This document shows, piece by piece, positions 46,070 to 58,560 of a DNA stretch of 64,000 bases (position 1 is its first letter; each line of letters begins with the position of its first letter). The stretch is from Erodium maritimum. Its lineage: Eukaryota > Streptophyta > Magnoliopsida > Geraniales > Geraniaceae. The notes beneath the pieces were generated by a model. The model was not told where the DNA came from, did no database searches, and worked only from the letters and a program-made list of their open reading frames with translations. The DNA lies in assembly GCA_963921825.1 (NCBI GenBank), contig OY997590.1:57836012-57900011 (forward strand), written 5' to 3'. The translations under genes were made by a program, and so were the position numbers.

Positions 46070-46644
46070 TGTCACGCCCCAATTTCAGTAAAACCGAAGT
46101 CGAAACGTGAACCTTCAAAACAATAAAATCTTTTAGACACTTTAAATAAATCACTTTAAAACCACCATTTAATTCATCAAAAGAATAGTTTACAATTCAA
46201 AAGTACGTCCCACAAGCGGAAAAAATACAAGTGTACGTCGCTAGACTCAAAAGTAAACCCGGACTCCCGCTCCCAGCTCTTCAAGCTTCGGAAGCTCACC
46301 TAGTCCAACATGCGACCAGTACCTGTAGAGAAAAAGCAGCTAGGGGTGAGCGTTCGCTCACCACCACGGATAACAGACTGACTACGACATACTTAGCAGA
46401 CAATGCAGGTAACACCAACGACAAACTCAACACCGGGGATCACCATCCCCAACTCACGTAAACCGACTGACACACACGCACGATTACCTTCCTCAACTGA
46501 CTCAACACTCGAACACGTAAAGTAGACCCGACACAACGATCGACGACATCCTCCAAAGACACGACAGACAACCACGCAACACCCAAGATCACAAAGGATC
46601 GCACACCAAACAAGATCACAAAGGATCACACTCCAGCTGCTCAG

Positions 46645-46846
46645 TAACCTCTCTCACTCACGCGCTTTGCCGATCCCTGTCAGGCCAGGCGGTCGACTTG
46701 TCTCATTAACCTCTCTCACTCACGCGCTTTGCCGATCCTTGTCAGGCCAGACGGTCGACCTGTCTCAGTAACCTCTCTCACTCACGCGCTTTGCCGATCC
46801 CTGTCAGGCCAGGCGGTCAACCTGTCTCAGTAACCTCTCTCACTCC
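46645..46846. repeat. 62-bp tandem array (3 units plus a partial)
   Basis: Units begin TAACCTCTCTCACTCACGCG at 46645, 46707 and 46769, exactly 62 bp apart, and a partial unit starts at 46831. The array is absent from the equivalent place in the other LTRs, which have only one related copy. Confidence 0.9.
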
Positions 46847-46909
46847 GGTAACCACAATCACATCACAAGCAAGTTCAACAAACAGCAACAACACAGGTTC
46901 AACACTCCA

Positions 46910-47390
46910 CATGCACTCATGGCCACCCAAGACACACCGACAATAACTCACAGGCTCAACAACCCCACGGACACTCACGGCCACCCAAGACACACCGAAA
47001 ATAACTCACGGGCTCAACATCCCACGGGCACTCACGGCCTCCCAAGACACACCAACAGTAACTCACAGGCTCAACAACCCCACGGGCACTCATGGCACCA
47101 CAAGACACACAAACAGTAAATCACGGGCTCAACAACCCCACGGGCACTCATGGCCACCCAAGACACACCAACAGTAAAGACACGGGTTCAACAACCCCAC
47201 GGGCTCTCATGGCCACCCAAGACACCAACAGTAAAACACGGGCTCTCATGGCGACCCAAGACACCAACAGTAAAACACGGGCTCTCATGGCCACCCAAGA
47301 CACCAACAGTAAAACACGGGCTCTCATGGCCACCCAAGACACAACAGTAAAGTACGGGCTCTCATGGCCACCCAAGACACCAATTACACA
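46910..47390. repeat. Two-tier minisatellite, 58-bp then 39-bp units
   Basis: Units of about 58 bp (GGGCACTCACGGCC..., ending in AACCCCAC) give way after about 47200 to 39-bp units built on GGCTCTCATGGCCACCCAAG. The frame stays open through the 39-bp units (13 codons), which creates spurious repetitive ORFs on both strands. Confidence 0.85.
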
Positions 47391-49074
47391 ATCAACCTCC
47401 GGGCATAACCAATGTTTCCAGCAGTTCTGATATCAACAAGTTCACAATCAACCTCCGGGCATGGTCATATGCTTCCAGTAATTCTAATATCAACAAGTTC
47501 ACAATCAACCTCCGGGCATGGTCATATGCCTCCAGTAATTATAATATCGATAAGTTCACTGCTCCTACGACACTACTAAGTGTCACATGCATTTCTAAAG
47601 TTCGCTACGTTCCCGTATCATGCCTTTCTAATATTCGATAAAACTACTTAACCCACGACACCCCATTGTCACATGCAATTCTACTGTTAACTTTCCCTAG
47701 TCAGGGCCGAGATCCGGCTACTTTTCCCTACCTCGTATGTTTTCTCCAAAAGCTAACCAACAAGCCCCGGCGTGATCTCAGTCACTCGCCTAGCTTTCCC
47801 TTCCCTCGGTCTGCAGCACGATCTAATAAGAACACAATTTTAAGTACTTATAAGCTCGCAGACACAAACTGGAATTTAATAAACTTGACGCCCAAAAGTA
47901 ACCCCGACAATGTCGATCACTCTCAAAATCCCCAATTACTCGACATTGTCGATATTGGACCCGGAAAAGCCCGATTCGCCCGACATGGCGAATCTGCCCG
48001 GGTTTTGGAAACGCCCTTCCGGGGCTCCGAAAATTCCCGTTTTCGTTTCTACGGTCTTAGAATAATTCAAGGGTTCCTAAGCACTCGACGAAATTGAATT
48101 CCGACTTCCGAGTCATTTAATTAGCGTTTAAAGTTTCTAAACCCGTCAATTACAAATTTCACAATTTAATTCCAAATTTCGATCCGGTTTTAGATTAATG
48201 ATCCGAGGAACGTTCTAAACCACCCGAACACTAAACCCGAGCACCCGAGCAAGTGGGCCCCACCCGGCCAACCATGGCCGTGGGTGGCTAGGGCCCGGCC
48301 CACCATGGTGGTGGCCAGCCCTAGCTCCGGCCAGCCACCCCACATGGTGGCCGAAGCTCCCCCCGAGCTCCCGGTCCCTAACCGAAAAATGTCCTTTTCT
48401 CCCCAAAAACGTCTCCAAAACGTCTCCAACAATCCCCACACCTCATTTCCACCATAAACTACTGAGTTTAACCAAACCCTAACTTTTGAACTTAACCAAA
48501 ACAAAGATCGGATAGTAGCTCACCGTAGAGAACGTCGAGGTGAGTTCGATTCTCCTAGCTTTGAGACGATCCAAGGGTTAGATGCAAAACCCTAGCCCAA
48601 CACCTTCTCTTTTCTCTCTTCTTCTCCTTCTCCTTCTCTCTCTAAAACTATCTCCCTTTTTCCATTTTCCCCCCTTTTCTTAAGCATGGCCGAACCCCCG
48701 CGAAATTCGGACGTTTCAGGCCCCGAACGGGCACTTTTTTCAAGAAATTTCGAAACTTCACGGACTACAAGGAAACGGCTCAACTAAGACCGTTGAGACG
48801 ACGGCTAAGCTTTTTGGATCCAAAACGGTCCTCGAATGGACTAAAACGTCGCTCGATTGACTTTTCCAGCAAAAAGTCAACATTTCCCAAACTGATCAGA
48901 AAGTTGCCCTGAGTCCCCCGGAACTCACTTTGGTCGATATCGGGGTCAACTTAAGTCCGGTATGACCCTTGGGGTCATATTTAGGTTCATTTAGGTGTCT
49001 GCTTAAATTTTTTTAAATTTGCCTGTTTTTCGCAGATTTGACTGGCGTTGACCGGGAGTGGTTCTTACACAAGG

Positions 49075-49810
49075 TGATTGGAGCTATAAATAGAAGATCA
49101 TTCTTCATAGTTCCGTTCGGTTCGAAAATTCACTTCAAGCATATTCTGAAGTCGGCATTGTTCTTGTCCAAAGGGACAAGCCTATGCATTCCTCTTTATC
49201 TCATGATTATAGAGTTCTCAAGCGTGTTGGATTAGCGTGTTGATAATCTATGTGAAATGAATCAAAGGAGATGCTACAATGCTCATGCTACCCATCGTAA
49301 CTAATCAAGCATTGGAGCTATACTTGGTGATTGAAGTATCACAACTTGTTTTGAAGACCAAAAACAATCCGAGAGTTCAGGAGCTCGAAGAGTGATTTTG
49401 ATATGAGATCTCAGGTTCAGGGGGAGTCTGAATTAAGTTTGTCATTTTGTAATAATAACATAAGGTTGATCTGGATGATATGAGAACATGTATGCTGATT
49501 GATTACTTTATGGTGAAAACCTTTCCAGTAGCAAAGTTTCCCCAGACGTAGATATGAGTACTAAACTAGGTAACCAATCTTGTGTTCTTATGCTTGGTTG
49601 ATGCTTTTATGTTTATTGTGTCTCTGTGCCTCATATAGTGAGATTTCAATGAACGAGTCTGAACATCCATGCTGACATCTCACTTTCATGTGTATGACTG
49701 TTCATAGATAATAGTTCTTTCAATCAAACTACTAAAGCGAGATGACTGATTACTTGTTTTTACATCATAAGTGTCATCTCATTCAATAGTAGCACGTGAT
49801 CAGAATTTCA
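49075..49810 (+). repeat. 5' LTR (3' portion) of the Sirevirus-like element
   Basis: This piece ends TTTCA at 49810, two bases before the primer binding site, as an LTR should. Its upstream portion is left of 46070, cut off by the solo LTR. It contains a TATA box at 49085-49093. The outer end of the LTR was not found. Confidence 0.6.
49085..49093 (+). promoter_or_regulatory. TATA box of the Sirevirus-like LTR
   Basis: TATAAATAG in the LTR, about 0.8 kb upstream of gag. The solo LTR at 46070-49069 now separates it from its native upstream sequence. Confidence 0.5.
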
Positions 49811-49812
49811 AT

Positions 49813-49824
49813 TGGTATCAGAGC
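49813..49824 (+). other. Primer binding site (initiator tRNA-Met)
   Basis: TGGTATCAGAGC matches the complement of the 3' end of initiator tRNA-Met, used by most plant copia and many gypsy elements. It lies two bases after the LTR end and 59 bases before the gag ATG at 49884. Confidence 0.85.
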
Positions 49825-49883
49825 TAGTCACCCAACATAAAGTGGTGTGATCCTCAAGGGAGAATCATTATGAACGTGCACAA

Positions 49884-51240
49884 TGGAAAGCTCAAGGGAA
49901 GGAGGTTCAGCTACTCATCTACCCATGTTTGATGGAACAAACTACAGCTACTGGAAAGCCATAATGAGTCCCTTCCTAAAAGATATGGATAACAGAATAT
50001 GTGAGTATGTGATTAATGGTTGGAGACCTCCTCAAACCATGGATGATAAAAGAAAGTTTGTTGTTACTAAACCAGTAAAAGACTGGAGCCCTACAAAAGA
50101 TGATGCAAACTAGGCAATTTGAAAGCACTAAATGGTACCTTCAAAGGAGTGGATAAAAATGTGTTTTATCTGCTAAACACATACAATAGCTCTAAAGATG
50201 CCTAGGAGATATTGTCCATTGCATTTGAAGGTACAACTAAAGTAGAAAAGGGTTGTGCACAAGACTCAAAGGATAAATGAAGACCAAGTACATAAGCAGT
50301 TATGGAGAAAAGTGAAGCTATGATGGTCAAGAAAGAAATAGAACCCTTCAACATCTTATATCAGTAAAGACAAAAGGCTTCAGATATGAAATCTGATCAT
50401 CTGGACAAAGGGAAAAGGGCTAGTTGCATATCTATCCTACAAAGATGATGACAATAAAAAGGAACAAGTCAAAAATCATCTTGCTTTCTCAAGTAATTAT
50501 GCTTCTACTAATGCATGTGAGACCACTGATGGAATCCACCAATCTGAGCAATCCTCTGATAATAATATGACTACTAAGGATTGTCAATCATACAACAAAA
50601 CACTAGGAAATGAAAAGACCATGAGGTCACTAAGTGCCCAAGTACAAACTTTGTTGCTAGAAAAAACACAACTTCGTAAGATAGTTGCATGTCTACAAGA
50701 CGAAGTAGGTAGACTGAACGAATAAATTGGTCGAATCAACAAGTCTGTCAGGATGTTAAATTCAAGCACTAACACACTGGACAACATTTTGTCTATTGGT
50801 CGAACCCTTAAGGATATGACTGGTCTGGGCTATAATGAGAAAAAACTTATCTCCTCAAATTATTCATGTTCCACAACTAGAGTTTCGTCAACCGCTGACC
50901 ACTAGGAAGCTAAGAGTGGACCTCACGTTAACAACCTCTAAGTTCAGCAAAGCTCAACAACCTCATGTTCACAAACTGATCCAACATCCTGAACAGCATT
51001 ATGCAATATATCCAAAGATTCAGCGACTCAACAGACGAAATGAACATGAATATCTTAACAACTTCAACAGAACATCACGAAGATACCACTACTATGGAAG
51101 GAAATGTCACATAAGACCACACTGCTACTTATTACATGGATTTTCACAGTTCAACAGAGAAGACTTCCTCAACCTCGAATTACCATGAAGCAAGAATGGA
51201 GAATCAGGAGTAATCGTCCTCAAGAAAACTAGAAGCATGA
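49884..51240 (+). pseudogene. Sirevirus-like copia gag, decayed
   Basis: It starts MESSREGGSATHLPMFDGTN, followed by YSYWKAIMSPFLKDMDNRI, the DUF4219/UBN2-type Gag start of copia elements, and stops at 50111-50113. Later open pieces include a coiled-coil-like stretch (LSAQVQTLLLEKTQLRKIV, 50630-50720), a GLGYNE motif, and a zinc-knuckle relic (YYGRKCHIRPHCYLLHG, near 51090) in which the first two Cys are replaced. Many frame changes are present. Confidence 0.75.
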
Positions 51241-51269
51241 ATGGAGAGCTAAAGTAGAAAGTCATCGTG

Positions 51270-51660
51270 CTAATTTCGCATATACTACTCTATCTGAAAC
51301 TAATGAACATCTTTGGTATTTCAACAGTGGGGTTTCAAGACACATGACCGGAAATTCCAAGTACTTATCTAATGCTCATCCTTGTCTAGATGGAGAAGTT
51401 ATCTTTGGAGATGGAGTTAAAGCGATAATCATTGCAAAAGGTCAACTGCAGTTTCTTGGTATCAATTGATTGACTGAGGCACTACTAGTAGAAGGACTTA
51501 CTGCAAACCTTTTTAGCGTTAGCCAACTTTGTGACCTGAATCTCTTTGTTTAATTTACTAAGGTCATGTGTGTAGTTTTAGACAAGATCCTGTCTACTTT
51601 GGTGGTTAGTATTAGATCGGAAGAGGATTGTTATACATGGTCCCTAACAAAACCTTAACT
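51270..51660 (+). pseudogene. Copia protease / GAG-pre-integrase relic
   Basis: WYFNSGVSRHMTGN starts at 51314; in active elements this is WYLDSGCSRHMTG, so the catalytic Asp codon is AAC (51323-51325). FGDGVKAII and LLVEGLTANLFSVSQLCDLN follow with in-frame stops, matching the region between protease and integrase. No integrase, RT or RNase H follows, so most of pol is deleted. Confidence 0.8.
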
Positions 51661-52474
51661 ACCTCAAGTTTCTCTACCTCAACTCATGTGCCAACAAAAG
51701 AAGGAACTAATCATCTAAACTTGAGATCAACTAATGAATTCCAAAACCATGAATCAAAATGGGACATTAATGTATCTCATGATGTTCTGGAAACTAAGGC
51801 CTTAATTGATTCCTCTTCAAAAATCAAATAGATGTCCTCACACTCCAATTGAAATATGAACTAGGATTACACTAAGAGGTGATCCATGGATGTCATGATA
51901 TCTCCATCTATATACCATTGAGCTTCTATCTATCAGAAGATGTGGGAACCAAAAGAGTCCCAGGGTGAAAATCTAACTATGATGTATGAGAAGATTCGAA
52001 TGTTACTCAACTTTGCGTTCGAATGGGTTGAAATTGTACCTTGGAATAAATAGTGTCCTGCATACTTCCTGCCAAAGATGTTAACCAGAAAGTCAATTGA
52101 CTTCTGTTTGGTGTTGCTGAACAAACTCAAATTAATCATCTCAAGGTTCCCTTCTTAAGCTTTAACATTCCACGTGTTCAAAACAGTTTGTGTTCAGAGG
52201 TCAGAAAATCTCTCTTCTAGCCATACTCTAAACACGTGAAGTAATAATTATCTCTATGAATCAAAGAGAAGAAGAGGAATGGACTAGAAGTCTAAGGGAA
52301 AAAGGAAAGACTGATTCTACTGATTTCCTGTTAAGTTTGATTTGTTTTAGCCTCAATCAAAAGAGTTAGGGTTTCTCCAAATTTTCCAAATCACTCTGAT
52401 CTTATTCTCTCTTCTTCGAATCCATTCGTGTTGATCGACATCACTCATTCAACATGGTTCTAAATAAATAGAGA
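51661..52474. other. Decayed internal region of the Sirevirus-like element
   Basis: Short open stretches (for example 51628-51831) show no pol motif. This is where integrase and RT should lie; the sequence appears to be a deletion junction followed by leader-like sequence of the env-like gene. Confidence 0.35.
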
Positions 52475-54317
52475 ATGGTGAATTTAATGCGTAGTTACAA
52501 GGATCGTAGGTCATCTTTGAATACGCAGTCGGAGTCTAAACCGTCCAAGCCTGTTATTGAAGGGAAAATTCCACCAACTGATCGTCTCCCTGGTCCGTAA
52601 AAAGTTCTTGAAGAGAAATCTAATATCAAGGCTCAACCACATCTCAACACCAAGAATTCTTCTAATACATCATCAGAAGCTCCTAGTGGTGCAACTTCTC
52701 CATCAGTGGAAAAAAGTAACCTTGAAACACCCTCTTTTGAATCTGTAAACGTTAATAGTAGTGAAGGACCGTTAAAGGAATCAAAATCTCTTGAGAAAGC
52801 CTATGTAGATGTTACTTGCTTTACTACACATTATGTTAAACTTTGCATGCAAAGAAGAGGAAGAAAACCAAGAGTGAAGCTGGGTTAAAATCAAGTGTTG
52901 TTGAAACTAGAACAAAAGATTCAACTCCTAAGACTCTAGAGGAAGTTATCAAGACTACTGAGAAAGAATCTATTGTTGCAGAGTCTTTAGAAGCGGTGAT
53001 AGAAACTAAAACAAATATTGAGACTACTGAAGAAAAGACTGTTATGGATGCTGCCGAGGGTAATGATTCTAAATGTATGAACAAAGAACCTATACTTGAA
53101 GTGATTGTAGGAATTGGTGAAGTGAATCCTGACTCTGTAAAGGTAAATAATGAAAATAAAAGAATGATCAAAAGCTTTGCCTCTAAGCCCTCTAGAGAGT
53201 TCAAGAGATTAAAATCTCAAAGCATTGATGAAGTGGGAGTTCCAGCTACTCTTTCAAACAGCTTAAAGTAGAAGGTCTTAAGCAAAAGGAGTTATCACGA
53301 ATCCAGTTCTGGGAATCTTGTCGAACCAGCTACCCCTCATGTTGATGACTCATCCTCTAAGAAGGAAGAAGGTAGAGTAAACCGTGCACCTTCACTACAT
53401 AAGGAAGAAAAGTCCACTCTTGTGAAAAACAATTATGAAGATTTCTTCCAACGGTTGGAAGTTGTCTCACAAAAGTCCGTGTGTCCAGAAAGAGAAATTC
53501 CCAATGATGCCAAGGGATTGGAACAAATACTCCTGGTTCTTAAAGATGCTAAACTCCTACAAACTATCAAGGATATTGGGACCTATTATCCAAGTCTAAT
53601 CATTGCAAATCTCACTCATGGTTTTGATAACCCAAAGGATCTTGAATTTTGCAAGGTCTACATCAGAGGCAAGATTATTGATGTCAGAGAGGAAATACTC
53701 AATATTATCTAGGAAGGTCTGCTACATTACCAGGAGTTACTGTATTCCCACTAAACAAGGTTGCAAAGGAGATCACTGGTTCTCCCAAGAAGAATTGGCC
53801 AACGAAAGGGATATTGGCTTCATTAGAACTAACTCCCTTATACTTTGTTCTGTTTAAAATTGGAATATAAAACTGGGCTCCTTTATCGCATGTCTCAAGC
53901 ATAACTCCAGAGTTGACTAAGATAATTTATTTAATAGGTACCTCTTCATCTCTCAACTTTGGTTCTATCTTAACTGATCATTATATTCGACATGCTAAAT
54001 CTAGTGCCTCAAAGTTACCTATTGGGTTTCCATATGTCATTACAAGATTGGCTCCGCATCTACATCCCTGCATCATAAGGGATTTAGACATGAAAGGAAA
54101 GAAGTTTGCTCCCCTAAATCTTAACATGAAACTGCTCGAGAAATCTCATGTCACTGAAGGTATCATGACTTCTACTTTAAAGGTAAGGGGTACGTCTGCC
54201 TCTCGTAATCTAGAATGCTCAAATTCTACCGTAAAGAAAGAACAAGTTGTGCTTGCTGCCTTTGACAATCTGAAGAAGATGATATCAAATCTCCTTCATG
54301 ACGTGCATTCATGTTAG
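52475..54317 (+). pseudogene. Env-like (plant retrotransposon ORF3) region, decayed
   Basis: A start at 52475 (MVNLMRSYKDRR) leads through an acidic/Ser-Thr-rich part with a Lys-rich patch near 52845-52870, then a structured part: YYPSLIIANLTHGF and FCKVYIRGKIIDV (53580-53690), KEITGSPKKNWPTKG (53760-53810), and IYLIGTSSSLNFGSI, DHYIRHAKS, LPIGFPYVI (53925-54045). This succession is that of the envelope-like ORF carried by Sirevirus-type copia elements. It changes frame near 52850 and again between 53710 and 53910, and has internal stops. A viral envelope role is not established for the family. Confidence 0.65.
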
Positions 54318-54639
54318 GGTTCCAAGGAAAGTAAGTAGGCAAATGAAGAACAATATATTTCTACTTCTGAAGGTTGATGATTGTGTTAGTACAATTACCT
54401 CTTGATAAACTTATGTTATGTTTTGCCTTAGATATGTCCGAGTTTGAACATGTTGTGTATTAACTCCTCTACTATGTTGCTCTCATTCTGCATAGACTTA
54501 AGAGTTGATTTTGTGACATATAAATGTCATTCATGGGTTAGTATTTGAGTACCTTCTATTCTGCCTAATTTTTGTCGTTGCAACATTGAATGATAGGTCT
54601 ATATCTTTGGACATTTATTGAGGAAATCAAGAGGAGAAG
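54318..54639. other. Non-coding 3' part of the Sirevirus-like element
   Basis: AT-rich, without ORF. It ends GAGGAGAAG at the gypsy insertion point. The continuation lies after 63835. No 3' LTR of the copia element is recognised within the window. Confidence 0.4.
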
Positions 54640-57600
54640 TGTCACACCCCAATTTCAGTAAAATCGAACTAGGAACGCGAACGTTTAAAACAATAAAACA
54701 TTTTGAAACCATTTAAATAAATCATTTTAAAAACACCATTGTTCATCAAAAAATTATTTACAACTTAAAAGTACGTCCCAACAAGTGGACAAAAAGCAAG
54801 GTATACGTCGCTAGACTCAAAAGTATACCCGGACTTCCGCTCCTAGCTCTTCAAGCTTCGGAAGCTCACCTAGTCCAACCTGCGACCAGTACATGTAGGC
54901 AAAGCAGCTAGGGGTGAGCGTTCACTCACCACCACGGATAACAGACTGACTACGGCATACTTAGCAGACAATGCCGGTAACACCAACAACAAACTCAACA
55001 CCGGGGATCACTATGCCCAACTCAAGTACTCCGACTGACACACACTCACTGTTACTTTCCTTAACCGACTCAACCCTCGAACACGTAAAGTAGACCCGAC
55101 ACAACGATTGACGACCTCCTCCAAAGACACGACAGACAACCGCGCAACACCCAAGATCACAAAGGATCGCACACCAAAAAAGATCACAAAGGATCGCACT
55201 CCAGCTGCTCAGTAAACCCCTCTCTCTCGCACTTTACCGATCCCTATCAGATCAGGCGGTCGGCCTGTCGCGCGACTTCTCCCGATCTCAGTCGGGAGGC
55301 TAGCCCACAACCTCTCCCCTACCCCCAATCCCTGTCGGGAGCCTAGCTACACCCACGCGCACACTTCTCCTGATCTCAGTCGCACTTTTCCCGACACAAA
55401 ATCGGATCAGGCTGTTGACCTGTCAACCCCAAACCACGCACGCGCGGTCAGGACCCTTTCCTCACGGGCGGCCCCCTACCCCGTCTGAACATGCAGACGC
55501 GTGCGCTCGAGGACCCCCGTTTCATGAAGCGGGCCCCCAACCTCAGGTAACCACAATCACAATCACAAGAAAAGTTCAACAAACAGCAACAACACAGGTT
55601 CAATACTCCACAGGCACTCATGGCCACCCAAGACACCAACTGTAAAACACGGACTCAACAACCCCACGTCACTCACGGCCACCCAAGACACACCGACAAT
55701 AACTCACGGGCTCAACAACACCACGGGCACTCACGGCCTCCCAAGACACGCCAATAGTAACTCACGGGCTCAACAACCCCACAGGCACTCACGGCCTCCC
55801 AAGACACCCCAACAGTAACTCACGAGCTCAACAACCCCACGGGCACTCACGGCCTCCCAAGACACACCAACAGTAACTCACGGGCTCAACAACCCCACGG
55901 GCACTCACGGCCTCCCAAGACACCAACAGTAAAACACGGGCTCTCATGGCCACCCAAGACACCAACAGTAAAACACGGGCTCTCATGGCCACCCAAGACA
56001 CCAACAGTAAAACACGGGCTCTCATGGCCACCCAAGACACCAACAGTAAAACACGCGCTCTCATGGCCACCCAAGACACCAACAGTAAAACACGCGCTCT
56101 CATGGCCACCCAAGACACCAACAGTAAAGCACGGGCTCTCATGGCCACCCAAGACACAACTACACAATCAACCTCCGGGCATAACCAATGCCTCCAGCAG
56201 TTCAAATATCAACAGACTCACAATCAACCTCCGGGCATGGTCATATGCCTCCGGTAATTCTAATATCGAAAGTTCACTGCTCCTACGACACTACTAAGTG
56301 TCACATGCATCTCTATTTTTCGATACGTTCCCGTATCATACGACACCACCCGGTGTCGCCTGCCTTTCTAATATTCGACAAACTTACTTAACCCACGACA
56401 CCCCGGTGTGACATGCATTTCTACTGTTAACTTTCCCTAATCAGGGCCGAGATCCGTCTACTTTTCCCTACCTCGTATGCTTTCTCCAAAAGCGCACAAA
56501 TAAGCTCCGGCGCGATATCGGTCACTCGCCTAGCTTTCCCTTTCCTCTGTCAGCGGCACAATCTAAAAAGAACACAATTTTAAACGCTTTTAAGGTTGCA
56601 GGCATAAGCTGAATTTTAATAAACTTGACGCCCAAAAGTAACCCCGACAATGTCGATCACTCCCGAACTCCCCAATTACTCGAAATTGTCGATATTGGAC
56701 CCGGAAAGGCCCGATTCGCCCGGCTCGGCGAATCTGCCCGGGTTTTGGAAACGCCCTTCCGGGGCTCCGAAAGTTCCCGTTTTTGTTTCTACGATCCTAG
56801 AATAATTCAAAGGTTCCAACGCAATCGACGGAATCAATTTCCGACTTTCTAGCGATTTAATTCGCGTTTAAAGTTTCTAAACCCGAAATTCCAACTTTCA
56901 CAATTTAATTCCAAATTTCGATCCGGTGTGGATTAACGACTTGGAGAACGTCCTAAACCACCCGAACACGAAAACCCGATACCCGGGCATGTGGGCCCCA
57001 CACCGCCACAATGGAAAAATTCCCTTTTTTCCCCAAAACGTTCCTAACGAACCCCAAACCTCAACCATTCAACTTTAAACCAATTCTAACCAAAACCCAA
57101 CCATATTTGAATCGTTTAAACTCAAACCTTAAAATCGAACTTAACAAACCGAAAATCGGTTAGGTGCTCACTGTAGAGAATGACGGTGTGAGCTTGAATC
57201 TTCTATCGTTGAAACGATCCAACGGTTTGATCGACGGGAATAGCCACCAATCTCCAAACTCTCTTCTCTTTTTCTCCCTTTCTTCTCTCTTCTTTCTATC
57301 ACCACTTTCTCTCTCCAAGTCTTCTCTTTTTTTGAATATGGCCGAGACATACAAATTCATCCCCCTTTTGTTTTGTTTTAAAAATCAAAACTAATACTTA
57401 ATTACAAAACTAACACTAAAAGTAGTCTTCTCTTGTCTTGTCCAACAAACATAACACCACCACATTGGTGACATGTGGCAAGTGGGTCCCACACCTTTTT
57501 GGAAAATATCTTCTAAATATTTTCCAATCAGATTCGCGAAATTCGGCTGTTTCGGGCCCCGAACGGGCACTTTTTCCAAGAAATTAAGAAACTTCACGGG

Positions 57601-57906
57601 CTACAAGGAAACGGCTCAACTAAAACCGCTGCGACGACGGATAAGCTTTTTGGATCCGAAACAGTCCTCGAATGGACCAAAATGTCGCTCGGTTGACTTT
57701 TCCAGCGAAAAGTCAACATTTCCCAATTCGGTCAAAAAGTTGCCCTAAGTCCCCCGGAACTCACTTTGGTCGATATCGGGGTTAACTTAAGTCCGGTATG
57801 ACCCTCGGGGTCAATTTTAGGTTTAATTAAGTGTCTGTTTTTAAAAAAAATTAATTTTCCTGTTTTTCGCAGGTTTGACTGGCGTTGACCGGGAGTGGTT
57901 ATTACA
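54640..57906 (-). repeat. 3' LTR of the gypsy element (3.27 kb)
   Basis: It runs from TGTCACACCCC to GGTTATTACA on the plus strand. It is about 110 bp longer than the partner because it retains the segment at about 57690-57850 (with the GTTGACTTTTCC...AAAAGTCAAC-type hairpin) that is missing near 63765 in the right LTR. Confidence 0.9.
55600..56160. repeat. 58-bp and 39-bp minisatellite in the left LTR
   Basis: About five 58-bp units (GGGCACTCACGGCCTCCCAA...) are followed by six or so 39-bp units (GGCTCTCATGGCCACCCAAG...). The 13-codon periodicity produces the artefactual ORFs at 55828-56257 on both strands. Confidence 0.88.
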
Positions 57907-57920
57907 ATCTACCCCTTAAA
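57907..57920 (-). other. Polypurine tract of the gypsy element
   Basis: On the minus strand TTTAAGGGGTAGAT directly precedes the 3' LTR (TGTAATAACC). Position and AAGGGG core suit plus-strand priming in gypsy elements. Confidence 0.6.
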
Positions 57921-57955
57921 GGAATTTCGTCCGCAAAATTTAAAACAGACGTACC

Positions 57956-58560
57956 TCAGGAGTCGAACAGATCGGGGTACTTCGCGCGAACCTCGTCCTC
58001 GCGTTCCCAAGTCGACTCGGCCTCGTGGTGCCGCCACTGCACTCGTTCTAAGCGGATAACCTTTCCGCGCAGGACCGGCTCTTGTGGATCCATTTCCCAA
58101 ACCGGTTTCTCCTCATACAAGACATCACCCGTTACCTCGACATCTGCCCACTCAATGACGTACTCAAGACCTCGAAAGGCCCGATACACCGCGGGGCTAA
58201 CCCGCCTCCGTCGCGGTTGAAACGCATTAGTCTACTTTTCGGACTCACCTCCAGGGATACATGACCACTGATTGCTGACTCGAGAGGTCGGCGCCGTCTG
58301 TCAGCATAGCTCCTTCTGACTCTGCGCGATCTTCAACCGCTCACGCTTCGGCACGACCGACTCAGCTATCTCTCGGTCCAGTTCTAGACCCAGTGAACCC
58401 TCATTCCTCACTTCCGCCCCGCACACTGGCGATCGACACGGCCTACCATACAACGTTCCGAACGGTGCCATCATGGTACTGCCCTGGAAGCTGTTGTTGA
58501 AGGCGAACTCGGCTAACCGCTCACGAAACCCATCGTGACGTGCCCCCATTTCCACTGTGC
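57956..58560 (-). pseudogene. Gypsy integrase C-terminal region and chromodomain-like end
   Basis: 58555-58301 reads RLAEFAFNNSFQGSTMMAPF, LYGRPCRSPVC and ERLKIAQSQ, the integrase catalytic-core end of chromoviruses. 58189-57956 reads EEKPVWEMDPQEPVLRGKVI and VQWRHHEAESTWEREDEVRA then KYPDLF, the integrase tail and chromodomain. The two blocks are in different frames, with a decayed join at 58190-58300. It targets integration in active relatives. Confidence 0.82.

Larger units (their letters stand above)
46070..49069 (-). mobile_element. Solo LTR, gypsy-like, minus orientation (3.0 kb)
   Basis: It begins TGTCACGCCCCAATTTCAG and ends GAGTGGTTCTTACA, with a perfect 5-bp duplication CAAGG (46065-46069 and 49070-49074). 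It is closely similar to the paired LTRs of the element at 54640-63835. It inserted in the 5' LTR of the Sirevirus-like element, about 15 bp upstream of that LTR's TATA box. Confidence 0.92.

Noticed and set aside
46910..47390. Regular repeats reminiscent of a CRISPR array
   Set aside because: The units are contiguous without unique spacers, lie in an LTR, and the context is a plant nuclear genome.
55828..56257. Repetitive ORFs (VSWVAMRARVLLL and similar) on both strands
   Set aside because: They are translations of a 39-bp minisatellite, whose length is a multiple of three and lacks stops. The same applies at 47092-47430 and 61868-62276.
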